A DNA stretch of 64,000 nt. Origin: Abelmoschus esculentus. Lineage: Eukaryota > Streptophyta > Magnoliopsida > Malvales > Malvaceae. The stretch lies in the NCBI GenBank assembly GCA_035048815.1, contig JAUCBN010000014.1, forward strand, positions 15,545,501 through 15,609,500. Reading direction: 5' to 3'. Each line of letters starts with the position of its first letter. The first letter of the stretch is position 1. The translations under genes were made by a program, and so were the position numbers. Below the pieces are notes generated by a model. It did no database searches. It was not told the DNA's origin and saw only the letters and a list, made by a program, of their open reading frames with translations. This document shows, one piece after another, positions 34,124 to 47,417 of this stretch.

Positions 34124-37100
34124 CTACTGAGGATCAACTTCAACCCCCGACTGCAATTTCTTGGAACTTGATTTTACCACTTTGTGCTTCCACTTGCTCT
34201 GCATTTGAGAAAAGTAAAAAATGATTAAATTGAATCAAGTTATAAGACAAATATGGAACTTCATTGAACACATTGCTAGATGTAGATTACAAGGGGCTCA
34301 TCATCAGAAATCCCAGCCTCCGCCTTTTCTTGAGCCTCTTTGGGTTCCGATGCAGTTGCTTTATTTGCAGGTTCTCTAGAGTCTTCACTTAATTCATCGG
34401 CTGCTTTCTCTTCCTCATCCACTTTTAGAGCATTTTCTGAAATGCGATCTATATGTCCAGAATGATTCCCATCAGCACCAGATTTAACTTCATCCGACTC
34501 TGCAGCAATATTAGGAGTCCCCTTTGTATCTTCTGAACTTCTACCTTGGGAAACTGAAGCCACTTCCTTCCCAGATTCTTCTCTATCCATTCGGTTCTTG
34601 TCTACCATATAATTGTCTGCTCCTTCAGATTCATCGGGGGAAAAGGAAAGAAACATGTATTTAAAAGACACAAAATTAAAGGGGGAAAGAGAAATAATGA
34701 CCCAACATCTCATACTCTACAACACACGGCACATTCGGCAGAAACTAGAACAGCTCAGTGTGAAGTTATGAAAACAAACAATACCTGGGTTCATCTTAGG
34801 AATTTCGTTTGCAGCAGTGGATTTAGATTCTGACACAATAGCATTCTCTTCATCGTCTTTCAACATGCTGTTTTGAGTATGCTTCAAATTCTTCTTTGGA
34901 GTCCTTTTTCCCTTGGGTCTGCGAACAAAATATCAATTAAGTTCACAATCACAAACCAATTGAAGACAAATAACTTCTTATCCTAGAGCGATTCACTCAC
35001 GTCTTTTCTGAACTCTGACGTGAACCACCTGAGCTCTTACTTTTCTTCCCAGGAGACCTGTCAATAGTACAACAATCAAGTTATGAAGCAACATAAGAGT
35101 TAATTACTAAATATAAGGGCAATTAACCTAGATATGAGTTCACTATCTCTATTAGAAGCTTATCTTTTTATTTCATTTGTGTGGGGGTGGGGGACCAGGA
35201 GGATATGAAACGCACAAAACTACACAGCAAAGTGAGATTCAGAAAGAATTATCTAAAAACCACATCAGTTAATAGCACATACGCTTCCTCCTGAGGGATC
35301 TTGGTGACTTTCGATGAATTTGCCTTCTGCAAAAAGTACAAGTGAAGGAGATAGTAAGCTCAAACAAAAACTAAAATGATTTTAGCCTGAGAGGATATGC
35401 AAGACGTTAATCTTAACCTTTCCGGACTTGCGGCCTGTGCCAACAAGCTCCCATCGCTCTCTTTCCAGACGAAGTACTTCCACATCTCCATCCTCATATA
35501 ATATCTGAGAAGCAAAAGCATATGATAAACAGTCAGATTCATGTGACACAAATATTCAAATATGCATTCAAGAAGGTAAAAAGCTGCAGCTTACCACATG
35601 CTTCTTCTTTATAGGGTCATACGACTTAATTGTACCTTCATAAAACCTGGCATTTCCAGAAGACACAATCAATAAAGAAGATGTATAAGGATTAATGATA
35701 TTGCACTGGTTCATTTAGAATATTGCACAATTACAACATCGTGAAGGCAGTTGAACAAAAAAACTTTACATCTAGAAACAAATTAATACTCACAGGGAAA
35801 CTGTCAAGTTGACCGGATAAGCACAATGTCTCATATACAATGCTAAACATAAAATCAAAAAGCTTAAGCTGCTATAAGACCAGAACACTTCTTTGAATAA
35901 ATTACGTCCCTCGTTAAAACAAAATAAAAAGAGAGGATCAATTTGCTAGTCCGACAAGGAGAAAGTTGAAATAGTTATACAACATTAACAGTAACCAAGT
36001 GAAGCCTCATGTGAATTTTCAAGACGGATGAACGCAACATAAATAACACGTGAACTACAACAGAAATAAAAACTGACAATCAATCTATTTCACAGCACGA
36101 TTCTGAGTAAACTTTTAGAATCTGCTGCAAAGTAACAGCAAAAGTTTTGGTCACTTACTGCTTATCCAAAGGCCACCACACTTTTATTCTGTAACCAATC
36201 AAATCTTCAATATCAATTCCATCTTCCTTGGTTGAGCACTGAACAAAAATAACAAAGATCAATAATGAACAATGAGCCCAAATACAGGAGGATTGAAACG
36301 GAGAAAAAAAGAAGCCATTTCTAAATGTGTTAGGACCATGCATATAGGGCAACAAGGGCACAATAGAACTACAAAATGCACAAGGTAGAATCTAGGTGGT
36401 CTGCATCGATGCTAAATCTCAACAACAGAGACCGGGGGGAGGGAGGTGCTTGGTGCATTTCCAAATATTGTAACATGAGAAGTTCTAGGGAAAGCATTAA
36501 AAATGCATGCAAGCGACACAAAGATATAAAGGAGGGAGAGGGGTGACCTTTTTTAATCCCGCGATACTCTTCTTCTGCTTCTTGCTAGATCCAGCAGCAG
36601 ACTTGCCGGTGTCTGACTTCTGCATCGAGATATAAAACAGATCACAACAGTGAACCGTGAGAACATAAAAAGTGTGCCTCCCTGACAGCAATTTAACCAA
36701 GTGAAAATAAAAATACACACCTCCAGATTTTCATCATCAGCTTCATCATCCTCATCACTATGACCCCAGTCAAAGCCTTTGCCTTTTGATGAGAAGCTTC
36801 TTTTCTTCCGAATGCTTGGCACCAAGTAGTCCGATTTATTATTCTCATTCCATCTTTTGTGTGCAGATATTTTATCTTTTGAATTATGTAATTTATCTAT
36901 GTCCATTTTCATAGATGGAAATGAGGAATCTTTAACTTCATGCCAGTCATCGCCTGAATCCTTTGAAGGGACCTTAGAAGCACTTCTAGAAATCTTGAAA
37001 GCACTATGTGTAGAAGACGACCTCTTGCGTTTGGGCACTGGGACAGAAGCTGCAACATTGACTTTTCTCTTATTACCTTTATGATGCTCCTGCTCCTGCT

Positions 37101-40100
37101 CTACTTTTTCTTTCTTGGTAGAAAAATGTTTATGACCATTGGTTGATTCAAACTTACTGGACATCTGTAGAGTATCCAAATTTATTTCCCTCACCATTTT
37201 CAAAATATCAACATCATTTTCAGTATCTCTTGCTTCTACTGATGGAGACTTGTTCTTTTTAGCCTTCCCAGCCTTGGATTCTTTGGATTTTAATTGCTTA
37301 ATCATTTTTCTGAGAGGCACTTCATTTCTTTCAGTTTCACTGTCTTTGAGAGCCTCTTCCTTTGAAATCTCTTTCTGAATCAAATGCGTGATAAAAAGGG
37401 AGCAAAAGTTGGTGAACAATGTAACATGAAATACCAAAGTAGTCACTATCATACCAGAATGGAAGTACTGTTTTGTTCTAGTACAAACCACTACCACTGT
37501 ATTTCATTATACCATTTCAAATTTATAATGAGATTTTTCAAGTTTTATATAAATTTATAGCTCATTTTCAAGTTCTGTTTTGTATTAAAAACGGTTCAAT
37601 AGTTTAATCCAATAAACATATTTTATTAAGGGGAAAAAGATCATGAGAGAATATTATCATGAATTGGTTAAAAGAATCAACTAAAAGAGATCTTTTTTAA
37701 AATCTTGTACCAACTGTATGACCAGTACAGTATCAAACCAATTCTGAAGAATTTTCTTCAAAATTGGTATGTATCAGTCAGCACTGGTACCAGTACGGTA
37801 CTTACAGCCCTTACAAATCACCATATAGTACCCTTTAGATGAATGAAAGGGAGCATATCATACCGTTCCATCACATTCCAAGTTTAGGGATTCAAAGTGA
37901 GACAAGACACTCTCATCAGCTAACCATGTTTGCCTTTCTCCATCCTGTCAAAAAGATGAAAGAGACATAATAAAAAAACATTGTGCTAAAATTATATCCC
38001 AAATATGCTGGAAATGAAGAGATAAATGAATGTCACTGGCAGTCTGGCACCATGTGATTGCATGGTTGAAGCAGAACAGTATTTGCACAAATTACATATA
38101 GCTGGGTGTTATACACGTTACTGAATAAATAACCGGCACAGTTTTTTCCTATCACCATGCAATTGAAGTTAAAAAGCTTCAGATAATTTGACATACAGAT
38201 ACCCTGGAGAAGCACAGAAAATATGATAAAACGAGACAAATGTGATTGAAGCCTTACCAGGGAATCTTCACCTTCTTTTCTTTCATATGGCTTGTACAGG
38301 AGCGAAGGCAGAGAGACTGACTGTATAAGCCCATCCAAATCCTCCTCCTTATAACCAAGGCGCCTCATGATTGAAAGTCCAAGGTCACAGATAGCAAGTG
38401 AATTCTGGGGGGGGGGGGGGGGGGGGGAATTATATGAATCAGCTTTTATGTTTTAATGAGGGCGTTACTTATCTCATCCTCAAGAGAGGCAGAACCTTCA
38501 ACCTGTGAACTAGTTAAAAAAAGGATAATATAAAATTGAACTTCTCATCGAACCTTTGATCTTATTGCGTCAACAACGTCTTCAGAGTGCTTGATACTCT
38601 TAAAGATAGAGAATATCAAAGAAATACTATCCTTCTCCTTGTTAGCACCAGCTTCTGACTTGGCATCTTCATCTTTATTCACCAACAAAGAAATAGTCAA
38701 GTACAATTTCCTGAAAAATACAGAATAGGTGATTTCAATGACGGAAATTGTATCTCAAACAAAAAACAAAGACAAATTAAGAAGATGCATATACCGGTAT
38801 GTTAACTCAAATTCTTTGACATCCTTGCATTCATCTATGTTGGGAAATGAATGATGAGCAAGAGCATGGACCAAATAAGGCAGGATATATTCAGGATATG
38901 ATGTTGGGGAACTTGTATCAGATTGGGTAGCAACCTGTCGAACTTTTGCTTGCTGATACATTTGAAAGATATCGGCTAAAAGCTGTTTTCCCTGCGGTTA
39001 CAAACACAACAGAAAATACCAGTGGCATTCAATAATCATTCCATAAAGAAACAAAAATTGAACAGTAAACTACACTAAAAAATCAAGTTCAGCATGTAAA
39101 CCTCATCAAACTGAAGCTCTTTGGATCCAGGTGCGTTAAGTAAGAAAGCACAAGCATATTTTGCATCTAAGAGTCTGTCCTTTATATATTGATGAACTTT
39201 GTTGAGGAATTGTTTCCTAGCCTGAGGGAAAGAAATCTAGAAACCCAGAAAAAGACGTAAGAGAACAGGCAAAGTGAACAAGAAAGATTAAAGAAAACAA
39301 GCTTAATGGTTTATATTTCATAAATTCACCTCTGCTGCCCTCAAGGTTAAATAGAAGATATCAACTGGAATCTTATGATCCCAGTTCCGGGACAGACGAA
39401 GAACTGCCTTGGCCGCAGCAAGCCTTAAATGGGCCTTATCAACTAAACTGAAAGATTGTAGAAACTTGAATATGAAATTTGAGCCTCAACAAGCAACACA
39501 TTCCAATCAATTGAGGAAATCAACATAGATGTTCAACAGTCACGCACAAAATCTTAGAAGTAAAGAAAATAGTGCCCAAGCCAGAAAGAGAGAGAACCTC
39601 CATATGTCAGTTATAGTACCTTGATTTTATATCTTCAGATATTTCACCAAAAGAAAGTATGTTTCTAAGGAGGCCCAGAAGGTCTTCAATAGCAGGACGT
39701 AGATGAGCATCTTTAACAGGCAAGTAGCTTTTGACCAATGTCTTTATCCCGAACAACTGTGGCACAAGAACTATACAGGCTGAGAGATTCATCACAAAAA
39801 GTTCTAAAAAAGCTTGAAATAAGAAACTCAAACGTGGACTCCATGTTCCGAGATACTGATGTTATTAATGAAATTGCTTTGATCAGAAATGATAATAACA
39901 ACAAATTGTCAACAATCCACAACCTTCAACATACAAAGTTCGCTTTTTTCATCCCAACATTCTTTTGCACTGCCATCTGCATTCTGAAGCAACAAAGAAG
40001 GTTTATGCATGAAAAATTAACAAATATGAAAGATAAAAAAAACTTTAGGATACTACATACATTACTGCATCTCAAAATTTCAGTTTTAATAAATTCTTCA

Positions 40101-43100
40101 ATTTCACTCTCTCTAGTTTCAAAAACAGCCATTGCAGTCTGAGCTATGCATCCCAAAGACTGAAGTACTGCGGGTAAATGTGTCTTTTCCTCCAGCATGT
40201 CCACAAGGCTCTGCAAAATTGGGCAAAGAAACTGTAGTTTAGGCAAATATATCAAGAAAATGCTATTTGTTATATTTTTTTAAAACACACATTTCGAATA
40301 TATAACTAACGAACATAAAGTATCATGTAACCTTATATAGGATGGAGAGAGATTTGAGCCCATCATCCTTTGTTATTGCTGCTAGTGCATGCACTGCATA
40401 CTTTGCCTGCCTCCGATTACCTTCTAAACAAAGCCTCTCCAATATAAGATCAATCGAACTGCAAACAACCATTACGAAGATGTTAAAAATAAGGGAAACG
40501 TACTAACTCTAACAAGTCAAGTATCCCAAAGTTTCACCTTGATGACACTGTGAGTTGTTCTCGGATGGTACTACCAGCCTTAGCCAAAACATGCAAAATG
40601 CCTTCTTTAATAATTTCATTGTCATCTTTCAGAAAATTAATCAGTTCTTCTTCAGCTCCACCCAGAAGTGATGGACTAAATCGCGCAAGAATCTGAAAAG
40701 CAGCAAAAAGACATTAAAAAAAAAACTAGAATATGTTCCACGAGGAGAAAGAACATAAAATTCATAGGACCAATGTTGAAGGCAAGTTATTGCAAACTCT
40801 TAATAACAATGTGAACTGGAGCATAGAAAAAGAAAGATGCTCACAAAAGCAAAGACCTAACAGAAGTGAACAGCGGGGACTTATTCACACCCACAAAAAA
40901 GTTTCATAGGGATACAAATTATTACCACAAGTATATTCATGCAAGATTGAATGTATATTGTGTTTCCGGCAGATTTCTGTACAGTAGCCTCCAGGAGGAT
41001 TTCTCTAACATGCTCCTTGTTAAAAAGTAGATAAGAACACTTCAGGGAGAGCATACTTAGAAAATCATAAAGTTGGTGCCTCTCGGGAAGTATTTTAAGC
41101 AATTCATCCTGCAATTTATGAACATATATATCACAAATGAATGGTATAATGAAAAAACTTTGATTTCAAGGGTCAAACTACTCATCATAATTCATCCCCC
41201 CAATCAAAGAGAAATTCTCTTATGAGCTACATCTCGATTAATTTCCATTTGCCAATATCTTACAACCTACCCGACCACTAGAAGCTTCATGGAAGCTGGT
41301 ATGGGGATCCAGTAGATTCAATAAAATCTTCCAAATGTTAGCATCTTTCACCCGATCAAGAGTCTGAAAGTTCTCTTCAGCCTTCACTGGATCAGGAAAA
41401 GAGCGGGACATGATCTGGAAGCTAAATAGAACTTTCTTTTGTAATTCAGGAGAATCACGATCCTGCATTGAAAAAAGAACCAATTATTTCAATTTAACAG
41501 AGCATACAAGTATAACTTGTGTGCTTTAAAATACTGTTTCATCTTTTCAAACCTGATGCCTCTGCCTTAGAGAGAGATACCTCTGCATCTCTTGATGTAA
41601 CCTGCCCTCCAACGGGAAAGACCCGAAACTCAATTTAGAATCCATTAAATACACAATTGAAGGGTAAGTTACTCAAAAACCATATACAAAAGCAATTACA
41701 ATTACCTTTGTTTCTGTTCTAGCATCCTCTCAAGTGCCTTGACCTCAATTTTGTCAAACCCAGAGAAAACTCTTATCCAACATTTAACTTTCTCTCTGAT
41801 TGAGAATTTCGTAGGAAAGAGGGATCCACATAAAACAGATTCAATCGTATCAGACCTGCAGGGCAGATCTACATGTTACAAATGCTATATGATTAAGCAA
41901 GACATACCCAACAAAGAGACACAGCAGAAAGCTCTTAAAATCTTTTACTTAGCATTTTACTATAGGAAAACAGTGTTCACTAAGGTACTGATAAAATAAC
42001 AATAGATTGCCAATTCATCCTATTAACTACTAGCAAAGATGCTCAGAATTCATCCTATTAACTACTTGCAAAGACGTTCAGGAAAAAATAAACAAATAAT
42101 CATAAGGAAATTTTTACAAACAAATTTTTCAGTTTCTTTTGCATGGCTTTGATTGAACATATTATTTAACAAAATGAAGGGATGAAAATATAGAATACAT
42201 CCATCTCTAAGCTTAGATAATCTCTTCTTAAACCTACCATCTTTCCTAATAAGACATTGAAATGTGTAAACTAAATAGCCCCTAAACTTAGAATAATGAG
42301 GAAAAACAAAGATAAAATAATGTGATGCATTCTAAACAAGTGCGGAACTAATTATTGCTTGCAAGTATCTCAAATGACTTGCCTAAAATCTTTGTCATAG
42401 AAACACCTAAAAATTTTCCCAGGTATCCAATCAAATTCATTGTGATTGATTGAGCCATCAGAGCATCCAGCACAATAAACTCGGAATATCTCAGCCAGCC
42501 TTTCCATGGTATATTTTTTAACAAGCAGCTGTACATTCCAAACAAAAGAAAAGGTTAAAATACATTAGATAATGATCACTGGATACAAAAGTGGTAGCAA
42601 CAGTAATCCAAGAAGTACAGGGAAAATAACGTACAGATTTGTCTCGAAGACGCTCTGCAACTAGTTTTACGGTCCCAAGGGGAACCGAAATAAGAGAACG
42701 ACAAGAAACATCACAGATTACATCCACAACTTGCTTTCGAACATTTTCATCATAGTCTAAAAGCCGATCGCATAGGGCAGCTAGAAAATGTAGAGCACAA
42801 TCAAAATTAGCTAACACAAACAAATACATAATAAACAACAAAAGAAACTCACAGATAATTTGAGGAGCCTCAGATCTCGAGGGATCCAACAATAGACAGC
42901 TCTTAACATGTTCAAGGACAGACATTCGAACATCAACGACTCTATCAGTCAGCCTCTTCAAAAATTCTGAAAATATTGGCTGAAATGCTTCAGATATGAT
43001 AGAGCCAGGCAGAGCAAAGAGGGATCCAACCAATCTCACAGCTCTCAAACGAGTGTCTATTTGATCAGTCTGCATATATTGAAACTTATAAACTTCAGAA

Positions 43101-46100
43101 AGTCTTCATCAACTTCAACCATCTTTGAACTCGTTTTCCCAACATAAAGACTAAAATTATGACAAATCCATAATGAAGACAAAAAAGACCTCATTTCCAG
43201 GAAGGTTGGACCTAAACTCTCTAGAACTACAAAGATTTCATCCTCAATTGTTTTCTCAAAAACAACAAATAAATGTCTTCAAATGGAGAACAATATCATA
43301 ATGCAGTTAAGCAATTAGTAAAAATGAAAAACAATGATTGTTATCATACCAACAGCTCTCCTGTGAGGTATGGGACAACTCCTGACAGTATCTGAGGAGC
43401 ACAATGATAAATGTCAAAGATAACTTCATGATAGTCAATTTCACTTTTTACTGGCTGATCATCTCCAGACATCACTGAAATGAGAAACTGTTTTATGCCA
43501 GCTTCAAGTTTTTCTGAACACTGCTCTATAACGTTCATAGCAAGTCTCCTGGCAGCTTGTGTAACACCCTGAATTATAGGACACAGGTTCCAGAAATAAA
43601 TTACCTTCCAATTAAGAATTATAACTTCGAAGGAATAAATACAGGCAGCCACACAATCTGTAAGCAACAAGCTGATAGTTAACATGAAATTCTTACACTT
43701 CTATTACGACCTAATGCAGACAATACAACAAGTAAAAGATCATCTCGAACATCTTCACTCTCTTCTAACACAACGATCATGATTGTCTGCATGGATGATA
43801 GCACACTTTCTGGATGATCATCCCTGCAATATGTAGTAAAAATCAGCCTTTCAGTCCATGATAAATTAAAATACAAAGTAAACCACCAGCAGATTCTTAC
43901 TGTAAAAGCAATTTAAGGGAAGATCAAGCTTTCAACCACCAACTATACCACAAGACATACATGCATATGTGTATAGAAATGGTCAAGATACATACAAGAA
44001 CAAAAAGAGGTTGCAGGCATAACTTGGCCACTACACTAAAGTTGAAATACTAAGACCAATACTGAATTGTAACATAGAGTCATTTCAAATTTCTACATTT
44101 AACAATAATAAAAGCCTTCATGTTACTTGAAACACATTTAGAACTAATGCATAAAAGGTAATGAACATTTTAGTAATAATTAATCAGATTATCACATTCA
44201 AGATCCAACATCATGAAGCAAGCACTTCCCTCAAAACAGTAAATAAATACCCATACCTGACAACAGAAAAAAATGTACTAAACATTTTGTTAACCAAATC
44301 ATCACATTCAAGATCCAACATCACAACACAAGATCTATATTTCGCAAGAGTCTCCAAAATTACAACTCTCCTTCCAAATGGTGGACCACTAGTATCGCTC
44401 AATCCATTGAAAGTGCCAACAATCAAGTTAAAAATATCCTGAAAGCATGCCACATATCAATCACCAGAAGTGCAGCTGAAAATTTATTAGTTTCTATGAA
44501 AAATAAGACCAAAAACAATAAACCTTCATAACTGAAAATCACCTTTAGAATATCATCACTATAAGGCGCTTCAGGCGCGGTTATCCGAGTTATCTCACAA
44601 ATACATGTAGCAACTAGAAGTTTGGCTTCCTGATCTTGATGCTTCAGCAGCTCTGGCTTGACAATTGCATTAAGCAGAAGCTGCATTGACTCCATTATTG
44701 ATGATGGCGGAGACTGGTCAATCTCAGAAAGACATGTAGCAGCTTGCTGCAGATTGGAGGAAAAGCATTCATGATATTTTCCAAATAACCAAATTAAAAG
44801 ACTGAAGCTGAATTTGATTCACACAATATGCATGAATTGACGTTTTCAAACATCTAACAAGATTTATAAGATCATACATATTACCACCGACCCGAGTGTC
44901 TTAGCACATAGGTCCTATGCCAGATGTAGTGAAGTAACATGATAAGGAACATATATGAAATAGGCAATAATAAAAGAAAATATAGGAAAACAGATTTATA
45001 AGCATTAAGAATTACCAATCAATGCCAGGGACATACCATACCTTTAAAATAGTTAGGAAAAATGAAATAAAAAATCAGTAATTCAAACAAACTCAAAGAT
45101 AAAAATACTTAAGATTTCCACTAAACCACCAATAAATTTGAGTCAATAAAAAATAAAGAACTACCATCTTTCATGCATAATGAGATATCTCTTTGAGTCA
45201 TAACAAGTTCACCATTAGAGATTTCAAGCACCATGCCAAGCCAAAATAAAACCAATCCATATTCGACAAAAATTGTTTCAGCCTGTGTTCGGATAAAACA
45301 AGAATTCTTCTAATAGCTAGTTGCTATTGATTGAGTAACCCAACCACGCCATAGACATGCATTTGTTTTCAACAGAAACTTAATCATTCACAAACAAAAA
45401 GGAACACAATGCTTGTTTAGGCAAGTGCAAAGTAGAGCCACGGGTATTCTAGTATGCAAAAAATAATTCAATGTAACAAAAAATGAATCACGGGAGGAAG
45501 GAGGGTAAGACAACATTTTACATGGATTGACATCGGTAAACATTAGTTAGCTTCCATAGAGCATTTTGGATTGAACCCACAAGCAAACAGAAGGTAGAAA
45601 TTTAATTAATGCAACCAATCAAACTAATTCCAAGTCTAGGTTGAATTCCTTTCAGGGTTGATTACGTTCACCACAACACCCCTTAAAGCCCTTTACAAAC
45701 CACGATAATGATCTCAAACTAAGGCCAGACACACAGTATACATTTTGTGCCTTGTTAAACAAAATGAGTGATGGGGGGTGCAATCCATGAAAAGCACCAA
45801 AACCAAAGATTTGCTACATGCTTATGTTCTTAAAATATGGAGGTTATTAATCATGAAAACTTGTGGGGGGAAAGTCAAACACTGTCCAGGTCTCAAGGCA
45901 TAGCACGTTGCAGCTGATTTAGGTACTGGTTCACTGCCTAGAAGAACCATAATGTTTGAAGACACGATTACTTGGGACAAGAACAATAGAACATCTTAAA
46001 TCTTAATACAGTAACCAATAGCTTGGATAAACTAAAAAGAACGCTGACCTAAATGTCGAATTATGTAGCAAATTAGGGCATACAGTACAGGTGGAAACTT

Positions 46101-46424
46101 AAATTAGCTGGAAATACGAGGGGGTCACATGTAACTAAGGAAAAACCCGGTGAATTATGGGAACATCCTAATTCAGCCAATTAGGGACGAACTTTAGCTA
46201 AGCAATCTAATTCAGGTAGAACGGAACCTTAAAACCTAATTTAGTAAGGGAAGGAAAAAGCTAGGGCTTGAATTAACCCTAGCGAAGCAACGAAGTTAAA
46301 CGGAGAAGTAATAAAGTAGAAGAATGCGTGCCTTTAACAGCTTCAGAAGGGCATCCTTGGCGGATGGAGGAGATTCCAGCTTGGATCCCAGCCCCTTGAG
46401 CTGCTCTTCCAGCTTCTCCGTCAT
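34124..46424 (-). CDS. PDS5: Sister chromatid cohesion protein PDS5, plant type
   Basis: Thirty-three exons sum to 4959 bases (1652 residues): 46332-46424, 44543-44746, 44257-44438, 43697-43823, 43350-43568, 42853-43069, 42635-42780, 42383-42528, 41706-41855, 41553-41601, 41271-41462, 40926-41108, 40538-40692, 40332-40458, 40061-40210, 39924-39983, 39620-39756, 39330-39447, 39102-39236, 38795-38991, 38554-38710, 38258-38404, 37864-37944, 36721-37374, 36548-36619, 36159-36238, 35595-35646, 35418-35504, 35283-35326, 35001-35057, 34785-34918, 34291-34622, 34124-34198. The start reads MTEKLEEQLKGLGSKL. A HEAT-repeat body fills about the first 1120 residues (AEAFQPIFSEFLKRL-type helices, CSYLLFNKEHV, YPEYILPYLVHALAHH). 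A basic linker and a Tudor-like domain follow at about 1367-1439 (YRIKVWWPLDKQFYEG, DVEVLRLERERW). The tail is acidic and ends SDDEPLSKWKHKVVK. PDS5 binds cohesin, controls loading and release, and in plants also supports repair and recombination. Introns 1 and 8 begin with GC. Confidence 0.93.
38405..38427 (-). other. PDS5 3' splice site with a C21 pyrimidine tract
   Basis: The plus strand has 21 G at 38407-38427. On the coding strand this reads C21 then AG at the exon 22 acceptor (exon AATTCACTTGC). Confidence 0.85.
42011..42082. repeat. Tandem duplication of about 36 bp in PDS5 intron 8
   Basis: ATTCATCCTATTAACTACT followed by GCAAAGA and a TTCAG-like end occurs twice in succession with three or four changes. 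Confidence 0.7.
44163..44215 (-). repeat. Partial copy of PDS5 exon 3 inside intron 3
   Basis: The block TCACATTCAAGATCCAACAT with flanking similarity matches coding positions 44281-44328 (MLDLECDDLV on the minus strand). In the intron copy the frame reads MLDLECDNLIN and then stops. Confidence 0.7.
44747..46331 (-). other. PDS5 intron 1 (1.6 kb)
   Basis: No exon-like frame lies within it. It starts with GC on the coding strand (AAAG|GCACGC) and ends TTCTGCAG-type. AT-rich without a recognised element. Confidence 0.6.
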
Positions 46425-47417
46425 TTGTTATTCGCAATTTCTGCTCGCAAGGCAAAGCAGCAGCTTCGTCTCCCACTCTCGCTGTGCAACTATCAGTATC
46501 AACTGAATGAGTCGTGAACTCGATAAGATGGAAATAGAAAACAAAGAAACAAAAAGGAGTTTTGGTTTTCTCTGGCTCTGGCTCTCGCCCCTGCTGTGGG
46601 TCTCGGGATTTCGGGCTTTAGATTCCTCAAATGAGCTCTAAATGCAACTTAAATGCTCCTACAAATGCTGGTTTCATCTCACTTCTCTCTCCCTCTCTCA
46701 TTAAAAATTGCCACGTGGGCCTTCAAGTGTGAGCTTTTCGTTTAAAATAAAATACATAAATCACAACTTTTTTACATAATTTATTTTAATCACTAAAATT
46801 TTAAAACAAAAGCCAAAACGACAGCGTATCCTTCACTGGCCGACTGGCCGTTACCTGCCTTGTCAGGCCATGTAGTTGGTGTTGAGATCTGCTGCACCGG
46901 CCGTTTCACGCCACCGTCGCCGGCCACCTCCGTTCTTCGTTGAAGGCAAACATTGAAGCTCAAATTCTACCAGAATATTCGTCTTTGGCAGAGCAGCTGG
47001 GACTTACAGAAAAATTCTCTTATTTCTCTACTCCAATCCTATCTGCAGAATTCTAAAACGAATGCCACCAGTATATGCACATTCAACTTTTTTTTTATTT
47101 ATCTTTTAATAGCATGGCAATTTATACCTTTAAGGTAGAATTTTGTTTTTAACCTTTTGGACAAACCTGTGGGTTAAAGTTGGTTTCATGATGCAGGAGT
47201 AAAAAAACGTGGAACTTTAACAGAACATCCCTTCATGTTGGATTCGAATGATCAACCGAGTTCGTGAAAAAAGAGTGAATTAACCTCTGAATGAAATTGG
47301 TGAAAGCAATAAAAAATAAAAAATTGTACGATGTTTATAGTAGTTCGACTTTGTAACCGAAGTCTACGGCTGTGTTTTCAACTTTGGTACAGTGCATATG
47401 GTTTGCTGACTATTGAA
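46425..47417. other. Spacer between the PDS5 start and the trihelix remnant
   Basis: Contains the PDS5 leader and promoter on the left, with C/T-rich patches on both strands near 46.6 kb. A GC-richer patch lies around 46850-46940. No coding frame was supported. Confidence 0.4.

Noticed and set aside
36857..37378. Plus-strand open frames opposite PDS5
   Set aside because: They are complementary to the long basic exon 24 of PDS5.
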